In this document: piece after piece, positions 7,102-14,290 of the stretch
How positions within the stretch are numbered: the first letter of the stretch is position 1
Layout of the letters: the number at the start of each line of letters is the position of its first letter
Assembly: GCA_964505215.1 (NCBI GenBank)
Contig: CAZDGU010000020.1
Coordinates: 1-31,123 of the forward strand
DNA from: Gracilimonas sp964505215
GTDB lineage: Bacteria; Bacteroidota; Rhodothermia; Balneolales; Balneolaceae
Direction of reading: 5' to 3'
Length of the DNA: 31,123 nucleotides
Position numbers and translations under genes: made by a program
Notes under the pieces: generated by a model
The model's database searches: none
Seen by the model: the letters and a program-made list of their open reading frames with translations, nothing else
What the model was told of the DNA's origin: nothing

Positions 7102-8148
7102 CTAAAATGCCACGTGCCAGGTTGCTACTAAACCATGGTTTTTGAAGTCAAGATCTTCTACGGGAATCACATAATTTAATCGAATTCCGGTTTGAGATGT
7201 TGGGTAATGGTTCAGGCCCAGCATAACTCGTTCCCATGTTATTACCGATGGCATTTCATCAGAGCTAAGCTGCTCGTAGCGAATCATTGCTCTTGTTTTT
7301 GGGGTGAATCGATAGCCGCCGGTAAGCTGGTAGCTGAGTATATTATCGCTAACGGCAAATGTTTTATAGTTTAATTGAGCCGCCAATATTTCCCCCGCTG
7401 CAATCCATTTTTCACTTTCGTAACGGAAATCACCCCCGTAAATAAAACGCTCTCCTCGTACTGCAGGCAACAGACCGCTTCCTAACACCAGGTTTTCTGA
7501 GGTACCGTAACCGCCATTTATCCCCGCTCTAAATTGGCCTGTTTCTCCTATTTCTTGTTTATAGCCTACATGTGCGGTATAGTAGAATTCATTGTCAGTA
7601 TTTATAGCTAATCGGTTTCCGTTGAAAATGCCTACACTGTAATCTACATGCGAATTAAAAGTGCCGGACAGCTGAACACCAATTTCCCGATTTTGCAGCA
7701 GGGCTGTGACCGGCAAACTGCGCGTATAAAAATCAATTTTGTCAGGGCTTGTCATCAGCTCGCCACTCAAACCGGGCAGCATGGAACCTGCGCTTATGGT
7801 TGCTTTTGGGCTAAAGGTGTATTTCATGAGAGCATCCAGTAAAATTCGATCATTAGCGGCATCAACGTGCAGCACATAGCCGAAGCCTTCGCTCAAATTT
7901 CCTTTGGCTTTAACCCGTGCAAATGGAACTGAAAATCCGCGGGCACCCGGCCCGGCATTATTATCAAAAAGAAAAGCGGCTCTTGGCATCAGCATGGTGC
8001 TCACGTGCAGAGCTTCATTCTTGAAAATTGCCTGTAATTCTTCCGTTAAACCTTCTGATTGCCGTTCCTGAGCTTTTACATATGTTGAAACAGCTAAAAA
8101 CATTCCCAGAGTAGCAGAAATAATGATGAATAATTTAGAATACTTCAT
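7102..8148 (-). CDS. Outer-membrane porin-like protein (phosphate-selective porin type)
   Basis: The 348-residue exported protein has a signal peptide of about 26 residues ending at VKAQ. The rest alternates polar and hydrophobic residues in the way of a beta barrel and ends in an aromatic residue (LVATWHVAF), as barrel proteins recognised by BamA do. The segment FARVKAKGNLSEGFGYVLHVDA and the later REIGVQLSGTFNSHVDYSVGIFNG are typical of the OprO/OprP-like porin family. It is short for that family, which usually exceeds 380 residues, and lacks the N-terminal coiled coil. Substrate is unknown. It is divergent from the barrel gene at 8445; the 296 bp between them must carry both promoters, but I see no clear box. 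Confidence 0.75.
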   Translation of the reverse strand: MKYSKLFIIISATLGMFLAVSTYVKAQERQSEGLTEELQAIFKNEALHVSTMLMPRAAFLFDNNAGPGARGFSVPFARVKAKGNLSEGFGYVLHVDAANDRILLDALMKYTFSPKATISAGSMLPGLSGELMTSPDKIDFYTRSLPVTALLQNREIGVQLSGTFNSHVDYSVGIFNGNRLAINTDNEFYYTAHVGYKQEIGETGQFRAGINGGYGTSENLVLGSGLLPAVRGERFIYGGDFRYESEKWIAAGEILAAQLNYKTFAVSDNILSYQLTGGYRFTPKTRAMIRYEQLSSDEMPSVITWERVMLGLNHYPTSQTGIRLNYVIPVEDLDFKNHGLVATWHVAF

Positions 8149-8444
8149 ATTAATAACTTGTCATTTTATTGTTTGACGGAGAGATACTCCCTGTTTCTTG
8201 ATGATTTTAAATGGCAACCAATCCAAAATTTAATGAGGTCTTAAATAAGGGTTCCATGTGAACTTTCGATGAACTTATCTTCTCTGAATATAAAATTCTG
8301 AACGGGCGTCATCATACTTGATTTCTATTCTTTTAAGACAAAAGCGCGGCTTAAATTTAATCTTGTTTTTAAAGAGTTTTTCAAAGCCTCATTTCTGAAT
8401 TTTGTATTTTCTGTAGCCAAAAATTATAGCCCATTTACACCACT

Positions 8445-9701
8445 TTGAAAATTAAGCTACTCCCCCTCTTTTTATTATTTCTGCCTGTAAGTGCATTTTC
8501 TCAATCCTCCGGCAATGAGGAAAAACAAACGCTAAATGTGTATTTAGATTGCAGAGGCTGCAACGGAAGCTACGTGCGTTCTGAAATTAATTTCATCAAT
8601 TTTGTGAGAGATCAATCGGCTGCAGAGGTGCATTTATTAGTTACGCTGGAGCAAACCGGAAGCGGCGGCTGGGAGCACACTCTGAATTTTATGGGCTTGG
8701 GATTTATAAAAGATAAATCTCAAATCCTCAAATTCATAAGCCCAAAATCGGACACTAACGATGAAATGCGCCGCAAGCTGGCTAAGCACGTAAAATTAGG
8801 GCTGGTCTATTTTCTGGCTGACAGGGACGTACTATCTGACCTTAACGTTAATTTTTCGGGAACTTTGAGTGATGAACCGGTGGTAAATAATGATGACCCC
8901 TGGAATAGCTGGCTTTTTAAAATTGGAGCCAGCACCAACTTTAGCGGCGAGCAATCGAAAGGCAACTTATGGGTAGGTGGCGATGTAGATGCACGGCGCA
9001 TCACCGACAAGTGGAAAATCAACTTTAGTTACAGCCAAAACTACCGCCGGCGGAGCTTCACTTCTAAAGATGATAATACCGGCAAAAACAAAACCGATAT
9101 TTACATCACCGAAAATAAAAACTTTTTTGGCCTTCAAGCCTTCAGCTTAAACGACCACTGGACGGTGGGTGCCTACCAAAGAGCTCGCTCATCAACCCAT
9201 AATAATATTGATTTGAGTGCCGGAATCACGCCTTCTATCGAGTACAGCTTATTTCCCTATCGCGAATTTAATCGCCGCGAAATTACGTTCAGGTACGGGA
9301 TTTTAGCCTCTCACTACGATTATGCCGAAACCACCGTTTATGGAAAAGACGAGGAGTTTTTATGGCGGCAGGAGCTTTCCATTCGGGCTGATTTTACCCA
9401 GCCCTGGGGCGGCATTAACGGGAGGTTGGATGCCGGTGCTTATGCTCATGATTTTAGCCTGAACCGTGTAAACACTCGCGTTCGGGTAAATATGCGCATC
9501 ACCCGTGGGCTTTCCATCTTTTTCTCCCTGCGCTATTCTCTAATAAACGATCAGCTCAGTCTTTCCGGAAAAGGCCTCACCGAAGAAGAACGTTTGCTGA
9601 ACCTCTCTCAACAGGCTACCTCATACGATTATGGCGGCTCTTTTGGGTTTGAATTTAATTTCGGATCGGTTTATAACAACGTGATTAACTCCCGTTTTTA
9701 A
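8445..9701 (+). CDS. Conserved exported beta-barrel protein with N-terminal CxxC
   Basis: The 418-residue protein starts at a TTG; no in-frame ATG precedes the conserved region. It has a clear signal peptide (KIKLLPLFLLFLPVSAFS). Residues of about 25-130 form a compact domain with a CRGC motif (VYLDCRGCNGSYVRSEINF), a VRD-x-AEVHLLVT strand and TGSGGWEHTLNF. I recall this N-terminal pattern from uncharacterised proteins in Bacteroidota and relatives. Residues of about 150-418 alternate like an outer-membrane barrel and end in NSRF with a terminal phenylalanine. The two cysteines could be a redox pair or a metal or haem site; sequence alone does not decide. No function is assigned. Confidence 0.7.
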   Translation: MKIKLLPLFLLFLPVSAFSQSSGNEEKQTLNVYLDCRGCNGSYVRSEINFINFVRDQSAAEVHLLVTLEQTGSGGWEHTLNFMGLGFIKDKSQILKFISPKSDTNDEMRRKLAKHVKLGLVYFLADRDVLSDLNVNFSGTLSDEPVVNNDDPWNSWLFKIGASTNFSGEQSKGNLWVGGDVDARRITDKWKINFSYSQNYRRRSFTSKDDNTGKNKTDIYITENKNFFGLQAFSLNDHWTVGAYQRARSSTHNNIDLSAGITPSIEYSLFPYREFNRREITFRYGILASHYDYAETTVYGKDEEFLWRQELSIRADFTQPWGGINGRLDAGAYAHDFSLNRVNTRVRVNMRITRGLSIFFSLRYSLINDQLSLSGKGLTEEERLLNLSQQATSYDYGGSFGFEFNFGSVYNNVINSRF

Positions 9702-9755
9702 GCTATAAATATCAGTTAAAAGTACGGGCAGAGTTGTTGCTTCAGAAAAAAATAA

Positions 9756-9798
9756 CCGGATTATGCATCTTTAAGTTTATCAAAAGATGCATTTCCGG
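9756..9798. terminator. Hairpin between convergent genes
   Basis: CCGGAttATGCATCTTT pairs with AAAGATGCATttCCGG around a loop of about ten bases, a long near-perfect stem centred between the convergent genes ending at 9701 and 9821. An A-run on the left (9745-9752) could supply a U-run for the minus-strand transcript, so it could end mscS transcription and perhaps both. Confidence 0.5.
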
Positions 9799-9820
9799 CA
9801 GAGGGTTTATAAAAGAATAA

Positions 9821-10723
9821 TTAACTGCTTTGTTCTCCCATATTTTCGGCCAGTACTCCGTTCAGTTTTTCACCGCCGCGAATGCCAAAATCCAGCGTTC
9901 TGATTGGAAATGGAATCATAATATCGTTTTCATCATACGCTTTTTTGATGGCCATAATGGCTTCGCTTTGTCCTTCCCAGTAGTGTACAGGCTTGGTGAA
10001 ATCAACCCAAAACCGAATGATAAAATTGATAGAGCTTCCGCCAAATTCATTATAATAAAGCTCAACATCGCGACTTTCATCCCGCGCACTAATCCTGGAT
10101 ACGGCTTCAACTGCTATGTTTTTTGCTTTTTCTAAATCATCGCCATAAGAAACACCACAGGCTAAATCTACGCGGCGTTCTCCGTTTTTTGTGAAATTGG
10201 TGAACGGATTTTCATACACTTCTTTATTCGGCACGTACATAATTTGTCCTTGCGGAGTGCGGATAACCGTATTTCTTAAGCTCAGCCGAATCACCGTTCC
10301 AAAAAGGTCATTTGTTTCTATCACATCACCAATGCCAAAGGGATGCCGTACAGAAAGTAAAATCCCTGATATAAAGTTTGCCGCAATGTCCTGAAATGCA
10401 AAACCTAAGGCTAAACCAATAATACCCGCTCCGGCCAGCAGACTGGTAACCGTTCCGTCCAGATTTAAAATGCTTAACGCAAAAAATACACCCACACCCA
10501 AGGTGAGTACACCTAAAATTGTTTGCGCCAGCGTGGTTATGGTTTTATTGGCTGTTACCTGCGAAAGCATTTTACCGGCAAACTTTTTTATGATTTTTGC
10601 CAACACATAAAAAAGAATTACTATTAAAAGCGCCATTACCAAATTTGGCAGCATTTCGATAGCGGTACTTAACCAGTTTTCTAATTTTCCGGTTATAAGT
10701 TCGTAGATATTGCCTATTTCCAT
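9821..10723 (-). CDS. Small-conductance mechanosensitive channel, MscS family
   Basis: This 300-residue inner-membrane channel releases solutes when membrane tension rises. The hydrophobic segments at about residues 20-45, 62-85 and 90-120 precede the pore helix signature LLAGAGIIGLALGFAFQDIAANF, rich in alternating Gly and Ala as in the MscS TM3. It is followed by SGILLSVRHPFGIGDVIE and the cytoplasmic beta domain with GTVIRLSLRNTVIRTPQGQ. The length matches the minimal E. coli type. AAGGA precedes the ATG. The gene is convergent with the barrel gene at 8445. Confidence 0.93.
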   Translation of the reverse strand: MEIGNIYELITGKLENWLSTAIEMLPNLVMALLIVILFYVLAKIIKKFAGKMLSQVTANKTITTLAQTILGVLTLGVGVFFALSILNLDGTVTSLLAGAGIIGLALGFAFQDIAANFISGILLSVRHPFGIGDVIETNDLFGTVIRLSLRNTVIRTPQGQIMYVPNKEVYENPFTNFTKNGERRVDLACGVSYGDDLEKAKNIAVEAVSRISARDESRDVELYYNEFGGSSINFIIRFWVDFTKPVHYWEGQSEAIMAIKKAYDENDIMIPFPIRTLDFGIRGGEKLNGVLAENMGEQSS

Positions 10724-10962
10724 AAATCCTTATTTTAGTTGTGAATATTCTCTTTATACAAAGAAAGTCAGCCTAAAAATGTTCCATCCTGCTACCTCTA
10801 AAGCATTATATGCAACTACTTAGGCTACTGAAACCTCATACAAAACAATCCATTTGATTAGCTACGAACGTTGATTACCTTGCATTCCAAAAGCCGGGAT
10901 GAAGTTGCCTGATGTTTATTCCGGGCTTTATTGTTTATAACTGCAAATTTCTATTTTCATAC

Positions 10963-11682
10963 ATGGCGGGTAAAAAAACCTTTCGACGTACTATCATCAC
11001 GGTGGCTAATCAGCCGGTGGAAGTGGCTTGGAAAAATGTAAAAAATCTGAATATGCGGGTCTATCCAAACGAGAAATCTGTTCGCATTTCTGTGCCATAT
11101 TTAACACCCAAACGGGTGGTTATTCATTTTATAAAGGATAGACTTCCCTGGATAAAAAAGCAGCTGGCCAAGCATCGGGAAAGGCCAAAACTAAGGTATG
11201 AGTCGGGTGAGCAGCATCCGGTCTGGGGAACGGCTTTAACGCTGCAAGTGATGAGTAAAAATGAAGCTCCAAAAGTGTGGATTGATGATACACAGCTTAT
11301 GCTTCAGGTTCGTCCCGGAGCCGACATCAACAAGAGAAAAAGCGTGCTTGCAGAATGGTATAGGGGTGAAATGAAACGAATCATTCCGGTTTTAATCGAA
11401 AAGTGGGAACCCATCATGGGCGTACAGGTTTCGGAGTTTGGGGTGAAAAAAATGAAAACCCGATGGGGATCGTGTAACATTCGGGCAGCCCGAATATGGC
11501 TGAATTTAGAACTGGCTAAAAAACGACCTGAAATGCTGGAATATGTTGTAGTACACGAAATGGTGCACCTTTTGGAACGCCTGCACAGTAAACGTTTTTA
11601 CCGACTGATGAGCACTTTTCTACCAAACTGGCCTTCACTTAAAAATGAACTGAACGGCAGATCGGCCGCCAAAGATTGTTGA
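10963..11682 (+). CDS. YgjP-like (DUF45) metallopeptidase
   Basis: The 239-residue protein carries KTRWGSC (about 165-171) and the zinc site HEMVHLLERLHSKRF, with His198, Glu199, His202 and His208. This is the pattern of YgjP/DUF45 proteins, which share the SprT/M48-like fold. E. coli YgjP is small and soluble with a poorly settled biochemical role, so only the class is called. An ATG at 10912 would add 17 residues (FIPGFIVYNCKFLFSY) not seen in the family; I prefer the ATG at 10963, which begins just before the conserved strands. Downstream, CAGCT...AGCTG near 11719-11738 is a weak hairpin that might end the transcript. Confidence 0.85.
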   Translation: MAGKKTFRRTIITVANQPVEVAWKNVKNLNMRVYPNEKSVRISVPYLTPKRVVIHFIKDRLPWIKKQLAKHRERPKLRYESGEQHPVWGTALTLQVMSKNEAPKVWIDDTQLMLQVRPGADINKRKSVLAEWYRGEMKRIIPVLIEKWEPIMGVQVSEFGVKKMKTRWGSCNIRAARIWLNLELAKKRPEMLEYVVVHEMVHLLERLHSKRFYRLMSTFLPNWPSLKNELNGRSAAKDC

Positions 11683-11886
11683 AGGTCCGGAAACTTATTG
11701 AGATATGGGGGAAGCCGTCAGCTCTTAACTTTCAGCTGAGTGCTTATAATAAACAGTAAATGCTCGGTTATTGCATTTTAAAGACAAGCTGTAAGCGCGT
11801 GAATGAATTATAATTTTACAAGTGCGCAAGTTTTTTGAGTAGTTGTCATCTAATTAAGTGAACCCAAAATTGGAAGGAGAACTCCC

Positions 11887-12393
11887 ATGAAAACATTATT
11901 AAAAGCAATTCCTCTCGCATTATTAGCACTCGCATTATCTGTTAATGCCAGTGCCCAGCAGCGTGCTAACCGTGGCATGGGTATGCAGCAAGGCATGCAG
12001 AACGAAGGCGCTATGCATCAACGAATGATTAATATGCTTGATCTCAGCGACGAACAAAGCCAAAAGATTGAGACCATTCACACCAATGGTAAAAAGTCGA
12101 TGCTGACCTTCACTACAAAAATTGCAGAAAAAGAGGCCCGGCTTCAAACGCTGGTAACGGCGGATGATTATGATAGTAAGGCTGTAAATAAAGTAATTAC
12201 AGAAATCAGTGAGCTGCAAAAAGACCGGATGCTTACAAAGTATGCACATCATCAAAAAATTCGCGAGCTACTTACCGATGAACAGCGCGTAAAGTTTGAC
12301 ACCTTTCATCTGAATAAGCATCGCATGAATATGAACCAACACAACATGAAAGGAAAAATGGGCAAGCCCGGAAAGCAAGGCAGACGTAACTAA
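11887..12393 (+). CDS. Spy/CpxP-like periplasmic protein
   Basis: The 168-residue protein has a signal peptide cut after NASA (about residue 23). The mature helical part carries the two LTxxQ-type motifs of the Spy/CpxP family, LSDEQ (53-57) and LTDEQ (129-133). The ends are rich in Met, His, Gln and Lys (MGMQQGMQ near 31-38, and the last 30 residues), which suggests metal contact or chaperone surfaces. Family members act as ATP-independent periplasmic chaperones or as stress sensors. An AAGGAG site precedes the ATG at 11887. The gene sits directly upstream of an ECF sigma factor unit, so it may be its target or a part of its sensing system; that link is inference. Confidence 0.8.
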   Translation: MKTLLKAIPLALLALALSVNASAQQRANRGMGMQQGMQNEGAMHQRMINMLDLSDEQSQKIETIHTNGKKSMLTFTTKIAEKEARLQTLVTADDYDSKAVNKVITEISELQKDRMLTKYAHHQKIRELLTDEQRVKFDTFHLNKHRMNMNQHNMKGKMGKPGKQGRRN

Positions 12394-12409
12394 ATATAAG
12401 TGGGCAGTA

Positions 12410-12447
12410 ATCACGCAGAGTTTCGATTTCCTATAATTCTGCGTGAT
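12410..12447. promoter_or_regulatory. Perfect inverted repeat between the Spy-like and sigma genes
   Basis: ATCACGCAGA (12410-12419) is exactly complementary to TCTGCGTGAT (12438-12447), with 18 bases between. It lies in the 76-bp gap after the Spy-like gene and 22 bp before the sigma factor ATG. It could be an operator, or an attenuating hairpin separating expression of the two genes. There is no U-run after it, so a simple terminator is less likely. Confidence 0.5.
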
Positions 12448-12469
12448 ACTTTACCTTAGCGTACGTATT

Positions 12470-13099
12470 ATGCACCTTTCCAGCGTAACATTAAAACCTA
12501 AAAAGCTTCCTCATATCGAAGATGCTCAACTAATACCCAGGCTCGAAGCTCGCGAAGAGGCGGCTTTCAAGCTGTTGGTTAAAACCTATCAGGATCAGGT
12601 GTATAATACCTGTTTAGGATTTTTGCGCAATCCCCATGATGCCGAGGATGTTGCTCAGGAGGTTTTTATGCAAGTTTTTGATTCTATCAGCGAGTTTAGG
12701 GAAGATGCTTCCCTCTCCACATGGATTTATAAAATTGCAACTACCAAATCGCTGGAGCTGATTCGGTATAAAAAACGTCAGAAGCGATCGGGCTTTTTTA
12801 AAGCTTTGGGAAATGCGTTCAGCTCAACCAACCAGAAGGAAGATGTTTCCACGTATGCGCACCCGGGATTATCGCTGGAAAATAAGGAACGAGCCGAGAT
12901 TTTATTTGATCATATTGAACAACTTACCGAAAAACAGAGGACAGCATTCACCCTGCAAAAAGTGGAGGGATTAAGTTATCAGGAAGTGGCAGAAGTGATG
13001 GATTTGAGCCTTCCGGCGGTAGAATCACTGATTTATCGAGCTAAGGAAACGCTGAAGAAAAAGCTCTATTCCTACTATCAACAAAATGAACTGGAGTAA
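12470..13099 (+). CDS. ECF-type RNA polymerase sigma factor
   Basis: The 209-residue protein has sigma region 2 (YQDQVYNTCLGFLRNPHDAE, then DVAQEVFMQVF) and region 4 (LTEKQRTAFTLQKVEGLSYQ, then a helix-turn-helix ending SLIYRAKETLKKKL), with no region 3: the RpoE-like ECF layout. A GTG at 12443 would add nine residues but lies within the inverted repeat at 12410-12447, so I prefer the ATG at 12470. The next gene begins 2 bp after the stop and encodes a small one-TM protein, the usual position for an anti-sigma factor. Confidence 0.93.
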   Translation: MHLSSVTLKPKKLPHIEDAQLIPRLEAREEAAFKLLVKTYQDQVYNTCLGFLRNPHDAEDVAQEVFMQVFDSISEFREDASLSTWIYKIATTKSLELIRYKKRQKRSGFFKALGNAFSSTNQKEDVSTYAHPGLSLENKERAEILFDHIEQLTEKQRTAFTLQKVEGLSYQEVAEVMDLSLPAVESLIYRAKETLKKKLYSYYQQNELE

Positions 13100-13101
13100 T
13101 T

Positions 13102-13446
13102 ATGGATAATCGGAAAAAACATATTAATGAGGAAGTGAACAAAACCCTGAACGCACTGGATGATATGGAGCGTGCAACTACCGATGACTTTTTCTACAGC
13201 CGATTAATGGCAAAAATGGAACAGCAAAATCAAGCTATTTCAGCATCTTCCGATTTTGACCGAAAGTTTGTGTTTAGCGCAGCTGCCGTGTTTATTATTA
13301 TGCTGCTAAATATAGCGTACTTATCATCTTACAACCGGTGGACAGATGAAGCGCCTGCTACCGAACGGCAACAGCTGGTTGAGGAGTTGGCAAATGATTT
13401 TCAAACAGTGGATTTAAGTTATTTAGAATCTTTTGAGGAACAGTAA
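13102..13446 (+). CDS. Small one-TM protein, putative anti-sigma factor
   Basis: The 114-residue protein has a charged N-terminal part of about 55 residues, one membrane segment at about 56-76 (FVFSAAAVFIIMLLNIAYLSS) and a short acidic tail of 38 residues. With the N-terminus in the cytoplasm this is the layout of minimal anti-sigma factors such as CnrY, with a helical sigma-binding part before the membrane anchor. There is no zinc-binding HxxxCxxC, so it is not a ZAS-type anti-sigma. It starts 2 bp after the sigma gene and ends 1 bp before the next start, so co-translation is likely. The function is inferred from position and topology only. Confidence 0.6.
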   Translation: MDNRKKHINEEVNKTLNALDDMERATTDDFFYSRLMAKMEQQNQAISASSDFDRKFVFSAAAVFIIMLLNIAYLSSYNRWTDEAPATERQQLVEELANDFQTVDLSYLESFEEQ

Positions 13447-13447
13447 C

Positions 13448-13957
13448 ATGACGGTTGAAAAAAAATATAAATGGGCTTTGGCCGGGCTGATCATTATGGT
13501 GGCACTGAACGCTATTACTTTGGTGATGCTGTGGAATATTCACCCGCTGGCACATAATCACGATAGAAGAAACCAAGGAAAAGAATATGACCGGGGAAAA
13601 ATTCACCGTTACATGCAAAAAGAGATTGGATTATCAGACGTTCAGATTGACTCTCTGTCTGCTTTAAGGCGTGCTCATTACCAAGAAATTCGTGAACTGC
13701 GTGCGCAGCTTAATGATTTCCGCAGCGAATATTTTGATTTTATACTTAGCGAAGATGCGCAAAACAAAGCAAAGCAAGACTCCTTAATCAATCAGCTTTC
13801 TAAGCAGTATATGAGGATTGAACATGCCCTGTTCGAGCACCTGGAAAAAACCAAGGCTGTGTTAGAGCCGGAACAAATTCCTAAATACAAACGCCTAATC
13901 AAAGACAGCATGTCGGGCGGGCGGCATCAAAAAATGAATCGCGGTCACAGGAAGTGA
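13448..13957 (+). CDS. Membrane-anchored Spy/CnrX-like periplasmic sensor
   Basis: The 169-residue protein has an N-terminal anchor (about 9-29) and a helical periplasmic part with KEIGLSDVQIDSLSALRRAH and VLEPEQIPKYKRL, the two-motif pattern of CpxP/Spy/CnrX heavy-metal-sensor proteins. Candidate metal ligands are the His cluster after the membrane (IHPLAHNHD, His32, 36, 38), the pair His126 and His131 in EHALFEHLE, and the C-terminal His/Met tail. In CnrX-type systems such a sensor holds the anti-sigma factor until metal binds. An in-frame TTG at 13433 would overlap the previous gene; the ATG at 13448 directly follows its stop and is preferred. It is the last gene of the unit. Confidence 0.7.
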   Translation: MTVEKKYKWALAGLIIMVALNAITLVMLWNIHPLAHNHDRRNQGKEYDRGKIHRYMQKEIGLSDVQIDSLSALRRAHYQEIRELRAQLNDFRSEYFDFILSEDAQNKAKQDSLINQLSKQYMRIEHALFEHLEKTKAVLEPEQIPKYKRLIKDSMSGGRHQKMNRGHRK

Positions 13958-14010
13958 TGTTTTTGGCTTAGCGTTAAAAGCTCGGCTGTTTTAAGTTTTA
14001 TTCCCTCGTC

Positions 14011-14034
14011 TGGCGCAAGCGTCCGCTTGTGCCA
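14011..14034. repeat. Hairpin family B, copy 2
   Basis: TGGCGCAAG-CGTCCG-CTTGTGCCA forms a 9-bp stem with one G-T pair. It matches the hairpins at 7006-7023 and 28634-28657 and lies about 50 bp outside repeat R3. The stretch 13958-14010 shows nothing else. Confidence 0.55.
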
Positions 14035-14082
14035 ATTCTATATCCCATTGTCCAAATCCGAACGTGTACGTTAGTTTATGAG

Positions 14083-14191
14083 AAATCCGTGCCATTCATA
14101 CCATCCCTTTAATCCGCAATTCAAAATGGAGTAATAGTGACTTACGAATTTTAATTCACCCACGGGAAGCAGGAGCTTAGCTACGAGGGTA
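14083..14191 (+). repeat. Mosaic hairpin repeat R3 (3' side of the FG-GAP gene)
   Basis: This copy is nearly identical to R4 from about 14083 to 14180, including CATACCATCCCTTTAATCCG and the stretch before CCACGGGAAGC. It lacks the 28 bases between the two GAGCTT motifs of R4 (17584 and 17612). It is flanked by TTAGTTTATGA at 14071-14081 and again at 14192-14202, an 11-bp direct repeat that may be a target-site duplication. Confidence 0.8.
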
Positions 14192-14229
14192 TTAGTTTAT
14201 GAAGAGCATACAACAACAGCAGTAGCAAT

Positions 14230-14266
14230 AAAAAAACTCCAAGGCTTGATGCTTTGGAGTTTTTTT
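14230..14266. terminator. Bidirectional intrinsic terminator
   Basis: ACTCCAAGGC and GCTTTGGAGT form a stem around a small loop, with an A-run before (14230-14236) and a T-run after (14260-14266). It lies between the convergent sensor gene (ends 13957) and FG-GAP gene (ends 14291), and the two runs allow termination on both strands. Confidence 0.8.
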
Positions 14267-14290
14267 ATACGTTTTGTGATTTGAATTAGG

